This document shows, piece after piece, positions 8,128-18,909 of a stretch of DNA of 64,000 bases (positions within the stretch are counted from its first letter, which is position 1; each line of letters opens with the position of its first letter). The translations under genes and the position numbers were made by a program. Under the pieces are notes generated by a model. The model saw only the letters and a list, made by a program, of their open reading frames with translations. It was not told the DNA's origin and searched no databases. This DNA comes from Myxococcus fulvus (lineage in GTDB: Bacteria > Myxococcota > Myxococcia > Myxococcales > Myxococcaceae), in NCBI RefSeq assembly GCF_900111765.1, contig NZ_FOIB01000001.1:1612001-1676000 (forward strand), given 5' to 3'.

Positions 8128-9156
8128 ATGGACCGCACCGAACGCATCCTCGACCTCGTGGCCCTCTTGCTCGACGCGCGCGAGCCCATCTCCTGGGCCG
8201 AGCTGCGCGAGCACTTCCCCGCTGATTACGGAGGCTCGGACGACGCCGCCGAGCGCAAGTTCGAGCGCGACAAGGCGGAGCTGGTGGAGCTGGGCTTCCC
8301 GCTCACCTATGTCCAGGGAGACGACGAGCGCCGCGACGGCTACATCGTCGACCGCGACGCCTACTATCTCCCGGAGGCGGACCTCACCAAGGAGGAGCTG
8401 GCCGTGCTCTACGCCGCCGGCTCCGCCGCGCTCACGTCCGGCGCCTTCCCCGGCCGCGATGACCTGGCGCACGCCCTGCGCAAGATTGGCTTCTTCGCCG
8501 GCCAGTCGCTGCCCACGCCCAGGGTCCGCATGGAGCTGGGCGCCGTCCAGGAGGGACAGGAGAAGGAGATCTCCGCCCGCCTGGAGCAGCTCTGGGACGC
8601 GTGCGCCGCGCGCAAGTGGGTGGAGATTTCGTACGCCAGCCCCAAGCACCCCAACGCCACCCAGCGCCGCGTGGACCCGTATGGCCTGGCGCTCCGGCGC
8701 GGCGTGTGGACGCTGGTGGGCCACTGCCAGCTGAGAGGCGGCCTGCGCACCTTCCACGTCCACCGCGTGCGCGAGCTGAAGGTGAACACCGCGCGCCCGC
8801 GCACCCCGGACTTCCAGGTGCCGGAGGACTTCTCGCTCGACAACCACGTGGCGTACTTCCCGTGGCAGCACCGCTTCCACGAGCCGCTGGAGGTGGTGCT
8901 GCGGCTGTCGGGCGCGCTGGCCTCGCGCGCCTCGGGCCTGTTCCCCGGCGCCGTGCTGGAGCAGGTGGCCGAAGGGGGCATCACCCGGGCCCGCATCAAG
9001 GTGAGCTTCCTGGATGGACTGGTGCGCTTCTGCCTGTCTCTGGGGGCGGACTGCGTGGTGGAGGGACCGGAGAGCGCCTGTGGCCGCCTGCGGGAGATGG
9101 CCGCGCGCGTGGCCAACCGCCACGCGGACGCGCAGGAAGACAAGGTGAGCGCATGA
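8128..9156 (+). CDS. WYL-domain transcriptional regulator (PafB-like)
   Basis: A protein of 342 aa. The N-terminal winged helix-turn-helix (residues 1-65: RTERILDLVALLLDAREPISWAEL, KFERDKAELVELG) is followed by a WYL domain (about 150-240, containing RRVDPYGLALRRGVWTLVGHC and HVHRVRELKV) and a C-terminal WCX region. WYL proteins of this layout bind DNA and sense a ligand, often single-stranded nucleic acid. The stop overlaps the start of a second WYL gene (ATGA), the same tandem layout as pafB-pafC of actinobacteria, where the heterodimer activates DNA-damage genes. No proteasome genes are nearby. Its DNA target here is unknown; the recA promoter in this window is a candidate. Confidence 0.92.
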   Translation: MDRTERILDLVALLLDAREPISWAELREHFPADYGGSDDAAERKFERDKAELVELGFPLTYVQGDDERRDGYIVDRDAYYLPEADLTKEELAVLYAAGSAALTSGAFPGRDDLAHALRKIGFFAGQSLPTPRVRMELGAVQEGQEKEISARLEQLWDACAARKWVEISYASPKHPNATQRRVDPYGLALRRGVWTLVGHCQLRGGLRTFHVHRVRELKVNTARPRTPDFQVPEDFSLDNHVAYFPWQHRFHEPLEVVLRLSGALASRASGLFPGAVLEQVAEGGITRARIKVSFLDGLVRFCLSLGADCVVEGPESACGRLREMAARVANRHADAQEDKVSA

Positions 9157-10082
9157 GCAACGTCCACGAGCGGCTCCGCCGCCTGCTGTTCCTCGTCCCG
9201 TACGTGTCCAAGAACCCCGGCGTCACGGTGGAGGCGCTCGCGCGCGCCCTCAACGTCAGCCGGGAGGACCTGCTGGAGGAGCTGGACCTGCTCACGTGCG
9301 TGGGCCGGCCGCCCTTCAACCCGGACGACTACATCGACATCTACGTGGACAACGACCGCGTCTACGTGGACCTGGACCAGCGCCTGTTCGCGCCGCCCCG
9401 GCTGACGGCGGGGGAGGCCGCGGCCCTGGCCGCCGCGGCGGAGCTGCTCCGGCCGGCCTCCGGGGACGCGCTGCAGAGCGCCCTGCAGAAGCTGGAGCGC
9501 GTGCTGCCACCCCAGGTGCGCGAGCGCTACCGGGAGATGTACCGGAAGATCGACGCCTCCACCGAGGCGCCCCAGGCCCTGGGGCCGCTCACCCGTGCGA
9601 TTCTCGAGCGGCGAGAAGTCACCTTCGGATATGCCAGCCCCGGACGCCCCGCCGAGCCCCGCCGGGTGCGCCCGTATGAGCTGCTCAGCCACCGGGGGCA
9701 GTGGTATCTGCAGGGCTTCTGCCACACCCGGCAGGACGCCCGACTGTTCCGGCTGGACCGGATGGAGGACCTGGCCGTCACCGACACCCCCTTCCTCCCC
9801 CCGCCCGATGCCCGGGCGGATGTCCCCAATCCCGCCCGGAGCCGCTCCGAGGCGTCCGTCCGCGTGCGCTTCTCGCCCGTGGCGGCGCCCTACGTGAAGG
9901 AGCGCTTCGGCCAGGACGCCCGCCCGCTCGCTGACGGGGGCGTGGAGGTCCTGGTGGCCGGCGACAGCGAGCGCTGGCTCACGCAGTGGGTGCTGTCCTT
10001 CGGGGGCGAGGCGGAGGTGATGGAACCCGTCTCCGCGCGAGCCGCCGTTGCCCGAGCGGCGCGAGCCTCGATAGGATTGTAG
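9153..10082 (+). CDS. WYL-domain transcriptional regulator (PafC-like)
   Basis: A protein of 309 aa starting at an ATG that overlaps the stop of the preceding WYL gene by 4 nt. The N-terminus (HERLRRLLFLVPYVSKNPGV, then VEALARALNVSREDLLEEL) is a PafC-type helix-turn-helix. The WYL core holds RRVRPYELLSHRGQWYLQGFC and RLFRLDRMEDL. The C-terminal WCX domain runs to residue 309. PafC partners PafB in actinobacteria; translational overlap here suggests a 1:1 complex. It is followed after 6 bp by an FHA-domain membrane protein, so the three genes probably form one transcript. Confidence 0.92.
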   Translation: MSNVHERLRRLLFLVPYVSKNPGVTVEALARALNVSREDLLEELDLLTCVGRPPFNPDDYIDIYVDNDRVYVDLDQRLFAPPRLTAGEAAALAAAAELLRPASGDALQSALQKLERVLPPQVRERYREMYRKIDASTEAPQALGPLTRAILERREVTFGYASPGRPAEPRRVRPYELLSHRGQWYLQGFCHTRQDARLFRLDRMEDLAVTDTPFLPPPDARADVPNPARSRSEASVRVRFSPVAAPYVKERFGQDARPLADGGVEVLVAGDSERWLTQWVLSFGGEAEVMEPVSARAAVARAARASIGL

Positions 10083-10088
10083 AGCCCC

Positions 10089-11690
10089 ATGCCTTTCCAG
10101 CTGACGATCTCCGAGGGAAAAGACGCCGGCAAGGAGTTCGTCTTCGACCAGGACTCCGTGCTCATCGGTCGTACGTCCGAATGCGACGTCGTGCTGTACG
10201 ACCCAGGTGTCTCCCGCCGCCACTGCCGCCTGTTCCTCGACGGTGACGCCTACAGCGTCGAGGACCAGGGCAGCGCCAATGGCACCCTGCTCAATGGCAC
10301 CTCCGTGCAGACGCAGGCCCTGGAGGACGGCGACAAGCTGACCCTGGGGCCGGTGACGTTCGTCTTCACGCTGATGACGGCCGACGCCGCCACCGGCGAG
10401 GAGGAGATACCCGCCGGCGCCGAGGACGGCGCGAACAGCACGCGCATCGTGTCCGTGGACGCGCTCAAGCGTCAGCGCAACAAGGGCGTGGCCCTGGCCC
10501 CCGAGGGCGCCGACGAGCAGTCCCTGGCGGAGATGCGCCAGGGCGCCACGCGCAACAACCTCCGGGCGCTGCGTCCGGCCGGCCAGAGTGGCGCGCGCGC
10601 CGCGCTGCCCGCGTCGGCGTCGGCGGAGGCCCCCGCGGCCATCGAGCGCGCCGCGTCCTCCGCCCCCGCTCGCGCCCGTCCCGGCACGGGGGGCTCCGCG
10701 CCCGTGCGCTCCAGGCCGACCTCCAACGCCAGCGCCGCCAGCGGCCTGTCCGCCGCCGAGCGCGCCCGCATCCGCCGCGAGTCGCCGGGCCTGGTCTCCA
10801 GCGCGAAGCTGTTCTGGGCGGACGCCAGCAACATGGTGCGCGGCGGCATCATCGGCGGCGCGGTGGCGCTGGTGCTGGGCATCTTCGGCCTCCTGTACTG
10901 GCTGGTGCTCAGCGGCGTGGACACGGGGCCGGTGGGCGAGGAGCCCGCGATGCTCACCGGGCAGCCCATCCGCGACTCGTTCGGCCTGGGGCCGGACGTG
11001 ACGTGGAACCGCCCGGACATGAAGATCTTCGAGTGGGAGTACACCGCCGCCACCCGCGCGGTGGTCATCCTCCACTACCAGGCGCAGGGCATCTCCAAGG
11101 ACGAGGTGATGGTGAGCGTCAACGGCGTGGACGTGGGCAAGGTGCCCCCGGACACGCTGGCCAGCCAGGACCGCTCGCTGGAGCTGATGATTCCCGCCCA
11201 GCACCTGAAGAAGGGCGAGCCCAACCGCATCGTCTTCGACAACACCAAGAATCCGCCGGGCGAGGACCCCTGGCGCATCTGGAACGTGTGGGTGGAGCGC
11301 GCGCTCCTGCCGGACCTGCTCCCCGAGGAGCTGGTGCGCCAGGCCAGCGAGTCCTACAAGCGCGGCCGCAAGAACAGCGACACGCCGGACATCGGCGCGC
11401 GCAACCGCTACGAGGCCTGGAAGGGCTTCCGCGAGGCGTGGCTGATGCTGGAGGCCCACCCGGAGCCCAAGCCGGACCTCTACTACGAGGCCCGCGAGCG
11501 CATGCAGACCGCGCAGCAGGAGCTGGACCGCACCTGCGCCAAGCTGCTGCTGGAGGTGGAGAAGTACTACAACCAGGGCAACTACAAGGCCGCCTCCGCC
11601 ACCCTGGACCACGTGAAGCAGTACTTCCCCGAGTACGACCAGCCGTGTGCCACCCGCGCCGAGAACAAGCGCGGCGAGTACGGGCTGTAG
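10089..11690 (+). CDS. FHA-domain membrane protein
   Basis: A protein of 533 aa. Residues 1-95 form an FHA phosphothreonine-binding domain (LIGRTSECDVVL, VSRRHCRL, SANGTLLNG). A low-complexity Ala/Pro/Arg linker (about 130-245) leads to one transmembrane helix at about 255-280 (GGIIGGAVALVLGIFGLLYW). The C-terminal 250 residues are predicted outside the cytoplasm, with a beta-rich part (VVILHYQAQGISKDEVMVSV) and then helical TPR-like repeats (AWKGFREAWLMLEAH, ATLDHVKQYFPEYDQ). The layout suggests coupling of Ser/Thr kinase signals inside to an envelope function. It starts 6 bp after the WYL gene and is closed by a strong hairpin. No kinase gene is in the window. Confidence 0.9.
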   Translation: MPFQLTISEGKDAGKEFVFDQDSVLIGRTSECDVVLYDPGVSRRHCRLFLDGDAYSVEDQGSANGTLLNGTSVQTQALEDGDKLTLGPVTFVFTLMTADAATGEEEIPAGAEDGANSTRIVSVDALKRQRNKGVALAPEGADEQSLAEMRQGATRNNLRALRPAGQSGARAALPASASAEAPAAIERAASSAPARARPGTGGSAPVRSRPTSNASAASGLSAAERARIRRESPGLVSSAKLFWADASNMVRGGIIGGAVALVLGIFGLLYWLVLSGVDTGPVGEEPAMLTGQPIRDSFGLGPDVTWNRPDMKIFEWEYTAATRAVVILHYQAQGISKDEVMVSVNGVDVGKVPPDTLASQDRSLELMIPAQHLKKGEPNRIVFDNTKNPPGEDPWRIWNVWVERALLPDLLPEELVRQASESYKRGRKNSDTPDIGARNRYEAWKGFREAWLMLEAHPEPKPDLYYEARERMQTAQQELDRTCAKLLLEVEKYYNQGNYKAASATLDHVKQYFPEYDQPCATRAENKRGEYGL

Positions 11691-11710
11691 TCGTCCCAGG
11701 GTTTCGCCGG

Positions 11711-11740
11711 GATGCACCGTCCTCTGTCGGACGGTGCATC
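11711..11740 (+). terminator. Perfect 12-bp hairpin after the FHA gene
   Basis: GATGCACCGTCC and its exact complement flank a 6-nt loop, 20 bp after the FHA stop. No T-run follows, so it may end transcription only with Rho or act as an mRNA 3' end protector. Confidence 0.6.
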
Positions 11741-11810
11741 ACCCCGTGGGGCCGTCCGCGCGGCCCGTCGGGTTGCCGGCGCGCGGGGCCGTCCTCACCG
11801 TAAGGTCGCC

Positions 11811-13076
11811 ATGCGCGACCTGGAGGTCTTGAGCGAGAGGACGGGTGTCTCGGGCGAGGAGCCGCGCGCGGCTGGCTGTTCCCAGGGCCCCCTGCCAGAG
11901 CAGGCGCCCGTCTGGAGCCCTGGTGTCTCCAGCCTGCTCCTGGCGCGCTACTACCTGCCGCGCGGCCACTCGGTGGTCCGGGGCAACGCGTGCGAGCTGC
12001 TCCGCGACGGCGTGGAGGCCTACCCGGCGATGCTGGACGCCATCCGCCGGGCGCGGCGCTACATCCGCCTGGAGACGTACATGTTCATCACCGACGCGGT
12101 CGGTGAGCTGTTCGGCCAGGCGCTCGCGGAGGCGGCCGAGCGGGGCGTGCACGTGAAGGTGCTCTACGACGCGGTGGGCTCGTGGACCAGCCGCAAGTCG
12201 TACTTCGACACCCTGCGCCAGCGCGGCGTGGACATCCGCCCCTTCAAGCCCTTCAACCTGTCGCGCGGCTGGCGTCACCTGCTGCGCCGGGACCACCGGA
12301 AGATTCTCATCGTCGACGGGGAGGTGGCCTTCACCGGGGGCGTCAACATCTCCGCGCACTGGGCGCCGGCGGGGGAGGGCGGCGGCTGGCGTGACGACGT
12401 GCTGCGAATCGAGGGGCCCGCGGTGCACGCGCTGGAGCGCCGCTTCCTCGCCACGTGGCGGATGATGTTCCAGGACCGCTTCCACCGCTGGGCCACGGGC
12501 CTGGGGCGGCTGCGGCGCCGGCGGGGCGGGGGCGCGCGCGGACAGGTGGGGCTGGCGGTGCTGTCCAGCCGCCGCAGCATCCACCGGGCGTACCTGCACG
12601 CCATCCATCGCTCGCGAAAGAGCGTGCTCATCGCCGCGGCCTACTTCGTGCCGGACCGGCGGCTGGTCGCCGCGCTGCGCGACGCGGCCCGCCGGGGCGT
12701 GGAGGTGAGCCTCTTGCTCAACGCCCGCTCGGACCACCCCATCCTCGAGTTCGTCACCCGCGCCTTCTACGAGAAGCTGTTGGGCGCGGGCGTCCGCATC
12801 TTCGAGTGGCAGCGCGGCGTGCTCCACGCGAAGACGGCCGTCGTGGACGGGGCCTGGGGCACCCTGGGCTCGTTCAACCTGGAGCGGCTGAGCCTGGCCT
12901 TCAACCACGAGGTCAACGCCGTCTTCGCCGACCCGCGCCTGGGCCGGCAGCTCGAGGAGTCCTTCCGGACGGACTGCGGAGACTGCCGCGAGGTGACGCT
13001 GGCGGAGTTCCGCCGCCGGCCCCTGTGGCGCAAGCTCCTGGAGCGCGCCCTGTACGCCCTGCGCAAGGTGCTCTGA
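11811..13076 (+). CDS. Phospholipase D / cardiolipin synthase-like protein
   Basis: A protein of 421 aa with two HKD motifs: HRKILIVD at residue 162 and HAKTAVVD at residue 339, the two halves of the phospholipase D active site. The arrangement YIRLETYMFITDAVG, FTGGVNIS and LGSFNLERLS is that of bacterial cardiolipin synthases (ClsB-like), which join two phosphatidylglycerol molecules or transfer phosphatidyl groups. No N-terminal transmembrane helices are present, unlike ClsA. The ATG at 11811 is preceded by TAAGG and is preferred over an in-frame ATG at 11712 that lies within the terminator hairpin of the previous gene. Confidence 0.9.
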   Translation: MRDLEVLSERTGVSGEEPRAAGCSQGPLPEQAPVWSPGVSSLLLARYYLPRGHSVVRGNACELLRDGVEAYPAMLDAIRRARRYIRLETYMFITDAVGELFGQALAEAAERGVHVKVLYDAVGSWTSRKSYFDTLRQRGVDIRPFKPFNLSRGWRHLLRRDHRKILIVDGEVAFTGGVNISAHWAPAGEGGGWRDDVLRIEGPAVHALERRFLATWRMMFQDRFHRWATGLGRLRRRRGGGARGQVGLAVLSSRRSIHRAYLHAIHRSRKSVLIAAAYFVPDRRLVAALRDAARRGVEVSLLLNARSDHPILEFVTRAFYEKLLGAGVRIFEWQRGVLHAKTAVVDGAWGTLGSFNLERLSLAFNHEVNAVFADPRLGRQLEESFRTDCGDCREVTLAEFRRRPLWRKLLERALYALRKVL

Positions 13077-13081
13077 GGGCC

Positions 13082-13103
13082 GTCCCGGGGTTGTCTCCGG
13101 GAC
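13082..13103 (+). terminator. Hairpin after the phospholipase D-like gene
   Basis: GTCCCGG and CCGGGAC form a 7-bp stem with an 8-nt loop, 5 bp after the stop. There is no clear U-tract. Confidence 0.5.
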
Positions 13104-13224
13104 ACACCGCCGTTACGCAAGAGGTGTCGCGGACGACATTCCCCCAGCGGGACGCATGGTTCCGATGAGCGGGGCTGGACCCTTGCTGGGTCAACCGTCC
13201 ATCGCCGGATGCGTGTGCAGGAAC

Positions 13225-13244
13225 CCTTTGCAACGCGTCAAAGG
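13225..13244. promoter_or_regulatory. Inverted repeat upstream of acnA (possible operator)
   Basis: CCTTTG-N8-CAAAGG lies 46 bp before the aconitase start and just before a TAGAAG (13251-13256) that could be the -10 element. A symmetric site over a core promoter is typical of a repressor operator. No regulator is assigned. Confidence 0.4.
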
Positions 13245-13289
13245 CGAGCCTAGAAGTCCCCACATCCTGCGCACGGAAGGGCACCGCAC

Positions 13290-16025
<2,736 letters not shown>

Positions 16026-16054
16026 CGCCCCGCGAAGACGGTAGACGAGACGGG

Positions 16055-16074
16055 CCCCGCTTTCCTCGGCGGGG
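16055..16074 (+). terminator. Short hairpin after acnA
   Basis: CCCCGC and GCGGGG pair around an 8-nt loop containing TTTCCTCG. The stem is short; it could act with the next hairpin. Confidence 0.35.
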
Positions 16075-16088
16075 TGCCGGCTCACACG

Positions 16089-16124
16089 ACGGCCCGGAGT
16101 GCCCGCTGCGGCGCTCCGGGCCGT
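16089..16124. terminator. Bidirectional terminator hairpin between acnA and the pilus operon
   Basis: ACGGCCCGGAG pairs with CTCCGGGCCGT (11 bp) around a 14-nt loop, placed between two convergent genes. It could serve both strands. Confidence 0.6.
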
Positions 16125-16131
16125 GGTGTCT

Positions 16132-16554
16132 TCAGAGCTGCTTCAGGCGCGCCCAGGCGGCGCGGTAGCGCGCCAGCCGGTCCATGTCCTTCGCCGTCAC
16201 CTGGGTGAGGCGGCGCACGTCCATGTTGTCCTCCAGGTCCGCCAGCTTCACCCGGCGCGCCAGCGGGTCCGGGCGCAGCCGCTCGATGAAGGCCTCGTAG
16301 GACTCCTCCTGGCGGCGGGTGAGGCCCTCCAGCGCGCGCAGGACGGGCTCCGCGTAGCCCTGCTCGCGCAGGCGCTCGATGGTCCAGGGCGTGTCCTCCA
16401 CCACGTCGTGGAGGATGGCGACGGTGCGCTCCTCCTCCGTCTCCAGCTTCAGCATCAGCCGCAGCGGGTGCAGGATGTAGGGCTGTCCGGCCTTGTCCCG
16501 CTGCCCGCGGTGCGCCTCCACCGCGAGGGCAATCGCGTCTTCGAGCGTGCGCAT
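16132..16554 (-). CDS. HD-domain protein, small alarmone hydrolase-like
   Basis: A protein of 140 aa that matches the N-terminal hydrolase domain of RelA/SpoT and MESH1-type enzymes: AHRGQRDKAGQPYILHPLRL, ILHDVVEDT (His-Asp at 49-50) and VKLADLEDNMD. These residues would hold one Mn2+ and cleave the 3'-diphosphate of (p)ppGpp. No synthetase, TGS or ACT domain follows. The ATG at 16554 has a GGAGG 9 nt upstream and starts right at the domain. A longer frame from 16647 overlaps the pilX stop by one base (TGATG) and would add 31 low-complexity residues. Either way it is the last gene of the pilY1-pilV-pilW-pilX run. The substrate is inferred from the family; other nucleotides are possible. Confidence 0.85.
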   Translation of the reverse strand: MRTLEDAIALAVEAHRGQRDKAGQPYILHPLRLMLKLETEEERTVAILHDVVEDTPWTIERLREQGYAEPVLRALEGLTRRQEESYEAFIERLRPDPLARRVKLADLEDNMDVRRLTQVTAKDMDRLARYRAAWARLKQL

Positions 16555-16646
16555 TCCAGGTGTCCTCCGTGGCGGAGCGTCCAGGAAGTCGCCGCGGGAG
16601 GCTGGGGCGTCCGCGCGTAGGGGGTGTCCCCTCGCGCGGCGTGTCA

Positions 16647-17264
16647 TCAGTTGCAGTTGCCGGAGCCCGAGCCCGCGGTGCCCTGGGCGCAGTTGGTGCC
16701 GCCCCCGCCGTTGTAGCTGAGCAGGCCCTCGAGCGCGAGCTGGGTGGGCGTCTGGGCGCCGTCCGCGCGGCGGGGGCGCAGCGTCTCCGAGATGCAGATG
16801 GCGCCCACCAGTGCCACCTGGTCGTTGTCCCGCCGCCAGTCGACCATCAGGGGCGCGAACTCGTCCTCGTTGTCGCGGATGTAGATGTAGACGTCGGGCT
16901 TGCCGTCGCCGTCCACGTCCGCGAAGAGCTCCGGGTGGTTGGCGCGCAGGGTCGGGTCGGCGGGGTCGGCCGGGTTCAGGTTGAAGCTGGAGCGCACCGG
17001 GTCATAGACGGCCGGCTGGGACAGGTAGGTGTTCCAGCTGGGGTAGTTGCGCCCGAAGTAGCTGCGCGCGAGCTGCAGGCCGCTGTCCGCGCAGCTCTGG
17101 CGCTGGCTGGCGCGGCTGCTGGCCACGGCGCGGATGCGCTCGCCGCCCGCGTACATCATCAAGCTGGCCACCAGGCCCAGGAGCACGGTGACGAGCAGGA
17201 CCACCACCAGCAGCGTGGCGCCGCGAGGAGAAGGGGAGGAGCGCATGGGCATGGTCGGGCTCAC
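16647..17264 (-). CDS. pilX: PilX-like minor pilin
   Basis: A 205-aa type IV pilus minor pilin-like protein. Residues 12-35 hold a prepilin-type segment (SPRG followed by ATLLVVVLLVTVLLGLV), with cleavage likely after Gly15. The usual Glu at +5 is a valine, as in some PilX/GspK proteins. The soluble part carries a calcium-loop motif DVDGDGKPD (residues 116-124) and three or more cysteines near the ends. The GTG start overlaps the pilW stop (GTGA). Minor pilins prime assembly and carry PilY1 to the pilus tip. Confidence 0.8.
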   Translation of the reverse strand: MSPTMPMRSSPSPRGATLLVVVLLVTVLLGLVASLMMYAGGERIRAVASSRASQRQSCADSGLQLARSYFGRNYPSWNTYLSQPAVYDPVRSSFNLNPADPADPTLRANHPELFADVDGDGKPDVYIYIRDNEDEFAPLMVDWRRDNDQVALVGAICISETLRPRRADGAQTPTQLALEGLLSYNGGGGTNCAQGTAGSGSGNCN

Positions 17265-18334
17265 AGGTTGGCGGCCGCCAGGTTGGGCAGCTCCATGCGA
17301 CGGGTGAAGAGGCTGCGGTAGTAGCCGTCCGCGGCCACCGTGGGCGCCCGGACGTTGTTCTCCACGGTGACGGGCTTGTCGTCCGCCAGCACCGCGGAGC
17401 TCTGGCTGTTGCGGCGCGGGTTGCGGCCGGTGGCCACCACGCTGATGCGCAGCGTGCGCAGGCCCGCCTGGTGGTCGGCGCCCTGGCCGTGCCTCCAGGT
17501 GTACTGCGCCGGGTCATCCATGCCCGTGGTGTCGAACCCGAAGGCCACCTGGAAGTCCTCCACGTTCTCCTGCACGACGACGGGCGTCGCCCCGGCCATG
17601 TCGGAGAAGGGGCGGCCCAGCGCGTCCGCCACCAGCCGGCCCTCCGTGCGCAGGAGCGACGGGCGCCTGGAGACCGGATGCGGGCCGATGAAGAAGTGCA
17701 CCAGCCGCACCGGGTACAGCAAATCCCCCTTCTGGAAGCCGCCCTTCTCCGGGGCGTTGGAGAAGCCCGGCGTGCCGGACTCGGCGAAGTTCACCCGGCC
17801 CGGCACGCCCGGCGCGGACGGGACGATGTTCAGCTCGGAGATGAGCGCCGCGGACGTCATGTTGCTGACCAGGTGGAGCTGCGGGGCCTTGAGGCTCTGG
17901 GTGCAGTTGACCTCGAGCTCGCCGGTGCCGGGGCGCACCACGGACACGGCGGCGCCGGGGGTGACGCAGGGCTCGCCCAGGTAGTCGCGGTCCGGCACGA
18001 CGAGCCACAAGTCGTCGCTGCCGTCGGCCGTGGTGACGTTGCCGGAGGTGCCCGCGCCGGTGGTGCCGTCGCGTCCGAAGAAGGCGCTGGTGCGCACCGG
18101 GACGCCGTTGCGGCGCACCCAGATGCCGTTGGGCGCGCCCGCGCCCGCCTGACGCACCATGCCCATGATGGCCTCGCCCGCCATGCGCGCCGAGTCGTGG
18201 CTGTCCGTCGTGTGCTCCGTGTTGTGGACCACGCGGCTGCCGGCCACCATCAGGGCCGCGGCCGCCGCGATGATGATGCTGGTGAGCGCCAGCGCCACCA
18301 TCGTCTCCAGCAGGGTCATGCCTCGGGTCTTCAT
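17261..18334 (-). CDS. pilW: PilW-like minor pilin
   Basis: A protein of 357 aa with a class III prepilin signal: MKTRG then MTLLE with Glu at +5, followed by a hydrophobic helix (TMVALALTSIIIAAAAALM). The large C-terminal domain (KGDLLYPVRLVHFFIGPHP, VQENVEDFQVAFGFDTTG) is that of PilW proteins. It is processed by PilD and forms the priming complex with PilV, PilX and PilY1 in the inner membrane. The start overlaps the pilV stop by 4 nt (ATGA). Confidence 0.88.
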   Translation of the reverse strand: MKTRGMTLLETMVALALTSIIIAAAAALMVAGSRVVHNTEHTTDSHDSARMAGEAIMGMVRQAGAGAPNGIWVRRNGVPVRTSAFFGRDGTTGAGTSGNVTTADGSDDLWLVVPDRDYLGEPCVTPGAAVSVVRPGTGELEVNCTQSLKAPQLHLVSNMTSAALISELNIVPSAPGVPGRVNFAESGTPGFSNAPEKGGFQKGDLLYPVRLVHFFIGPHPVSRRPSLLRTEGRLVADALGRPFSDMAGATPVVVQENVEDFQVAFGFDTTGMDDPAQYTWRHGQGADHQAGLRTLRISVVATGRNPRRNSQSSAVLADDKPVTVENNVRAPTVAADGYYRSLFTRRMELPNLAAANL

Positions 18335-18909
18335 TGGACGAACACCTCGCTGTGCGCCTGCGCGCGGGTGGCCGTGTCGCCCTTGCGCACGATGCGGGCC
18401 CAGACCGTCACCGGCTGGGCGCCCGGGGGGAGGACCCCGGGGACGGCGGGCTCCCTGGGCAGCCCCTTCGTCACCAGCATCTCCCGGCAGTACGTGCCGT
18501 CCGGCAGCACGGCGGCGTTGCACGGCGTGCCGGCGGGGATGCCCGCCAGGGGCTCCACCGTGCCGTCGGCGGACAGCTTGAAGTAGGCGCCGGAGGAGGG
18601 GTCTCCCGGCACGTGCGTGCTCACGTCCGCCTTCCACGGCGCCGTGCCCGGGGCCAGGTCCGTGGGGAAGGTGGCGGGGCGCTCCACCGCGTCGATGACG
18701 AGCTTCGACTTCGAGGCCAGCCGCAGCCGCTGCATGCTGGCGTCGAGCATCATCCGCTTGGCCTGCAACAGCTGCCCGTCATGGACGTCGCGGGATGCGA
18801 ACACCATGCCTCCCACCGCGCCCGCGGCGGCCAGGGCCAGCACGCCCATGGACACGAGCACCTCGACGAGACTTGCGCCGCGGCGCGCGGCGAGACGTTG
18901 CGAGCTCAT
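18331..18909 (-). CDS. pilV: PilV-like minor pilin
   Basis: A protein of 192 aa with a prepilin leader (MSSQRLAARRG then ASLVEVLVSMGVLALAAAGAV), with cleavage after Gly11 and Glu at +5. The rest is a small soluble domain with two cysteines (GTPCNAAVLPDGTYCREMLV). The ATG overlaps the pilY1 stop by 4 nt. PilV type is chosen from size, the SLVEVL start and the position next to pilW. Confidence 0.85.
   Translation of the reverse strand: MSSQRLAARRGASLVEVLVSMGVLALAAAGAVGGMVFASRDVHDGQLLQAKRMMLDASMQRLRLASKSKLVIDAVERPATFPTDLAPGTAPWKADVSTHVPGDPSSGAYFKLSADGTVEPLAGIPAGTPCNAAVLPDGTYCREMLVTKGLPREPAVPGVLPPGAQPVTVWARIVRKGDTATRAQAHSEVFVQ

Noticed and set aside
8409-11717. 1102-codon open frame on the minus strand across the WYL and FHA genes
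   Set aside because: Composition is Leu/His/Arg/Gly-rich and repetitive with no recognisable motif; three real genes lie opposite.
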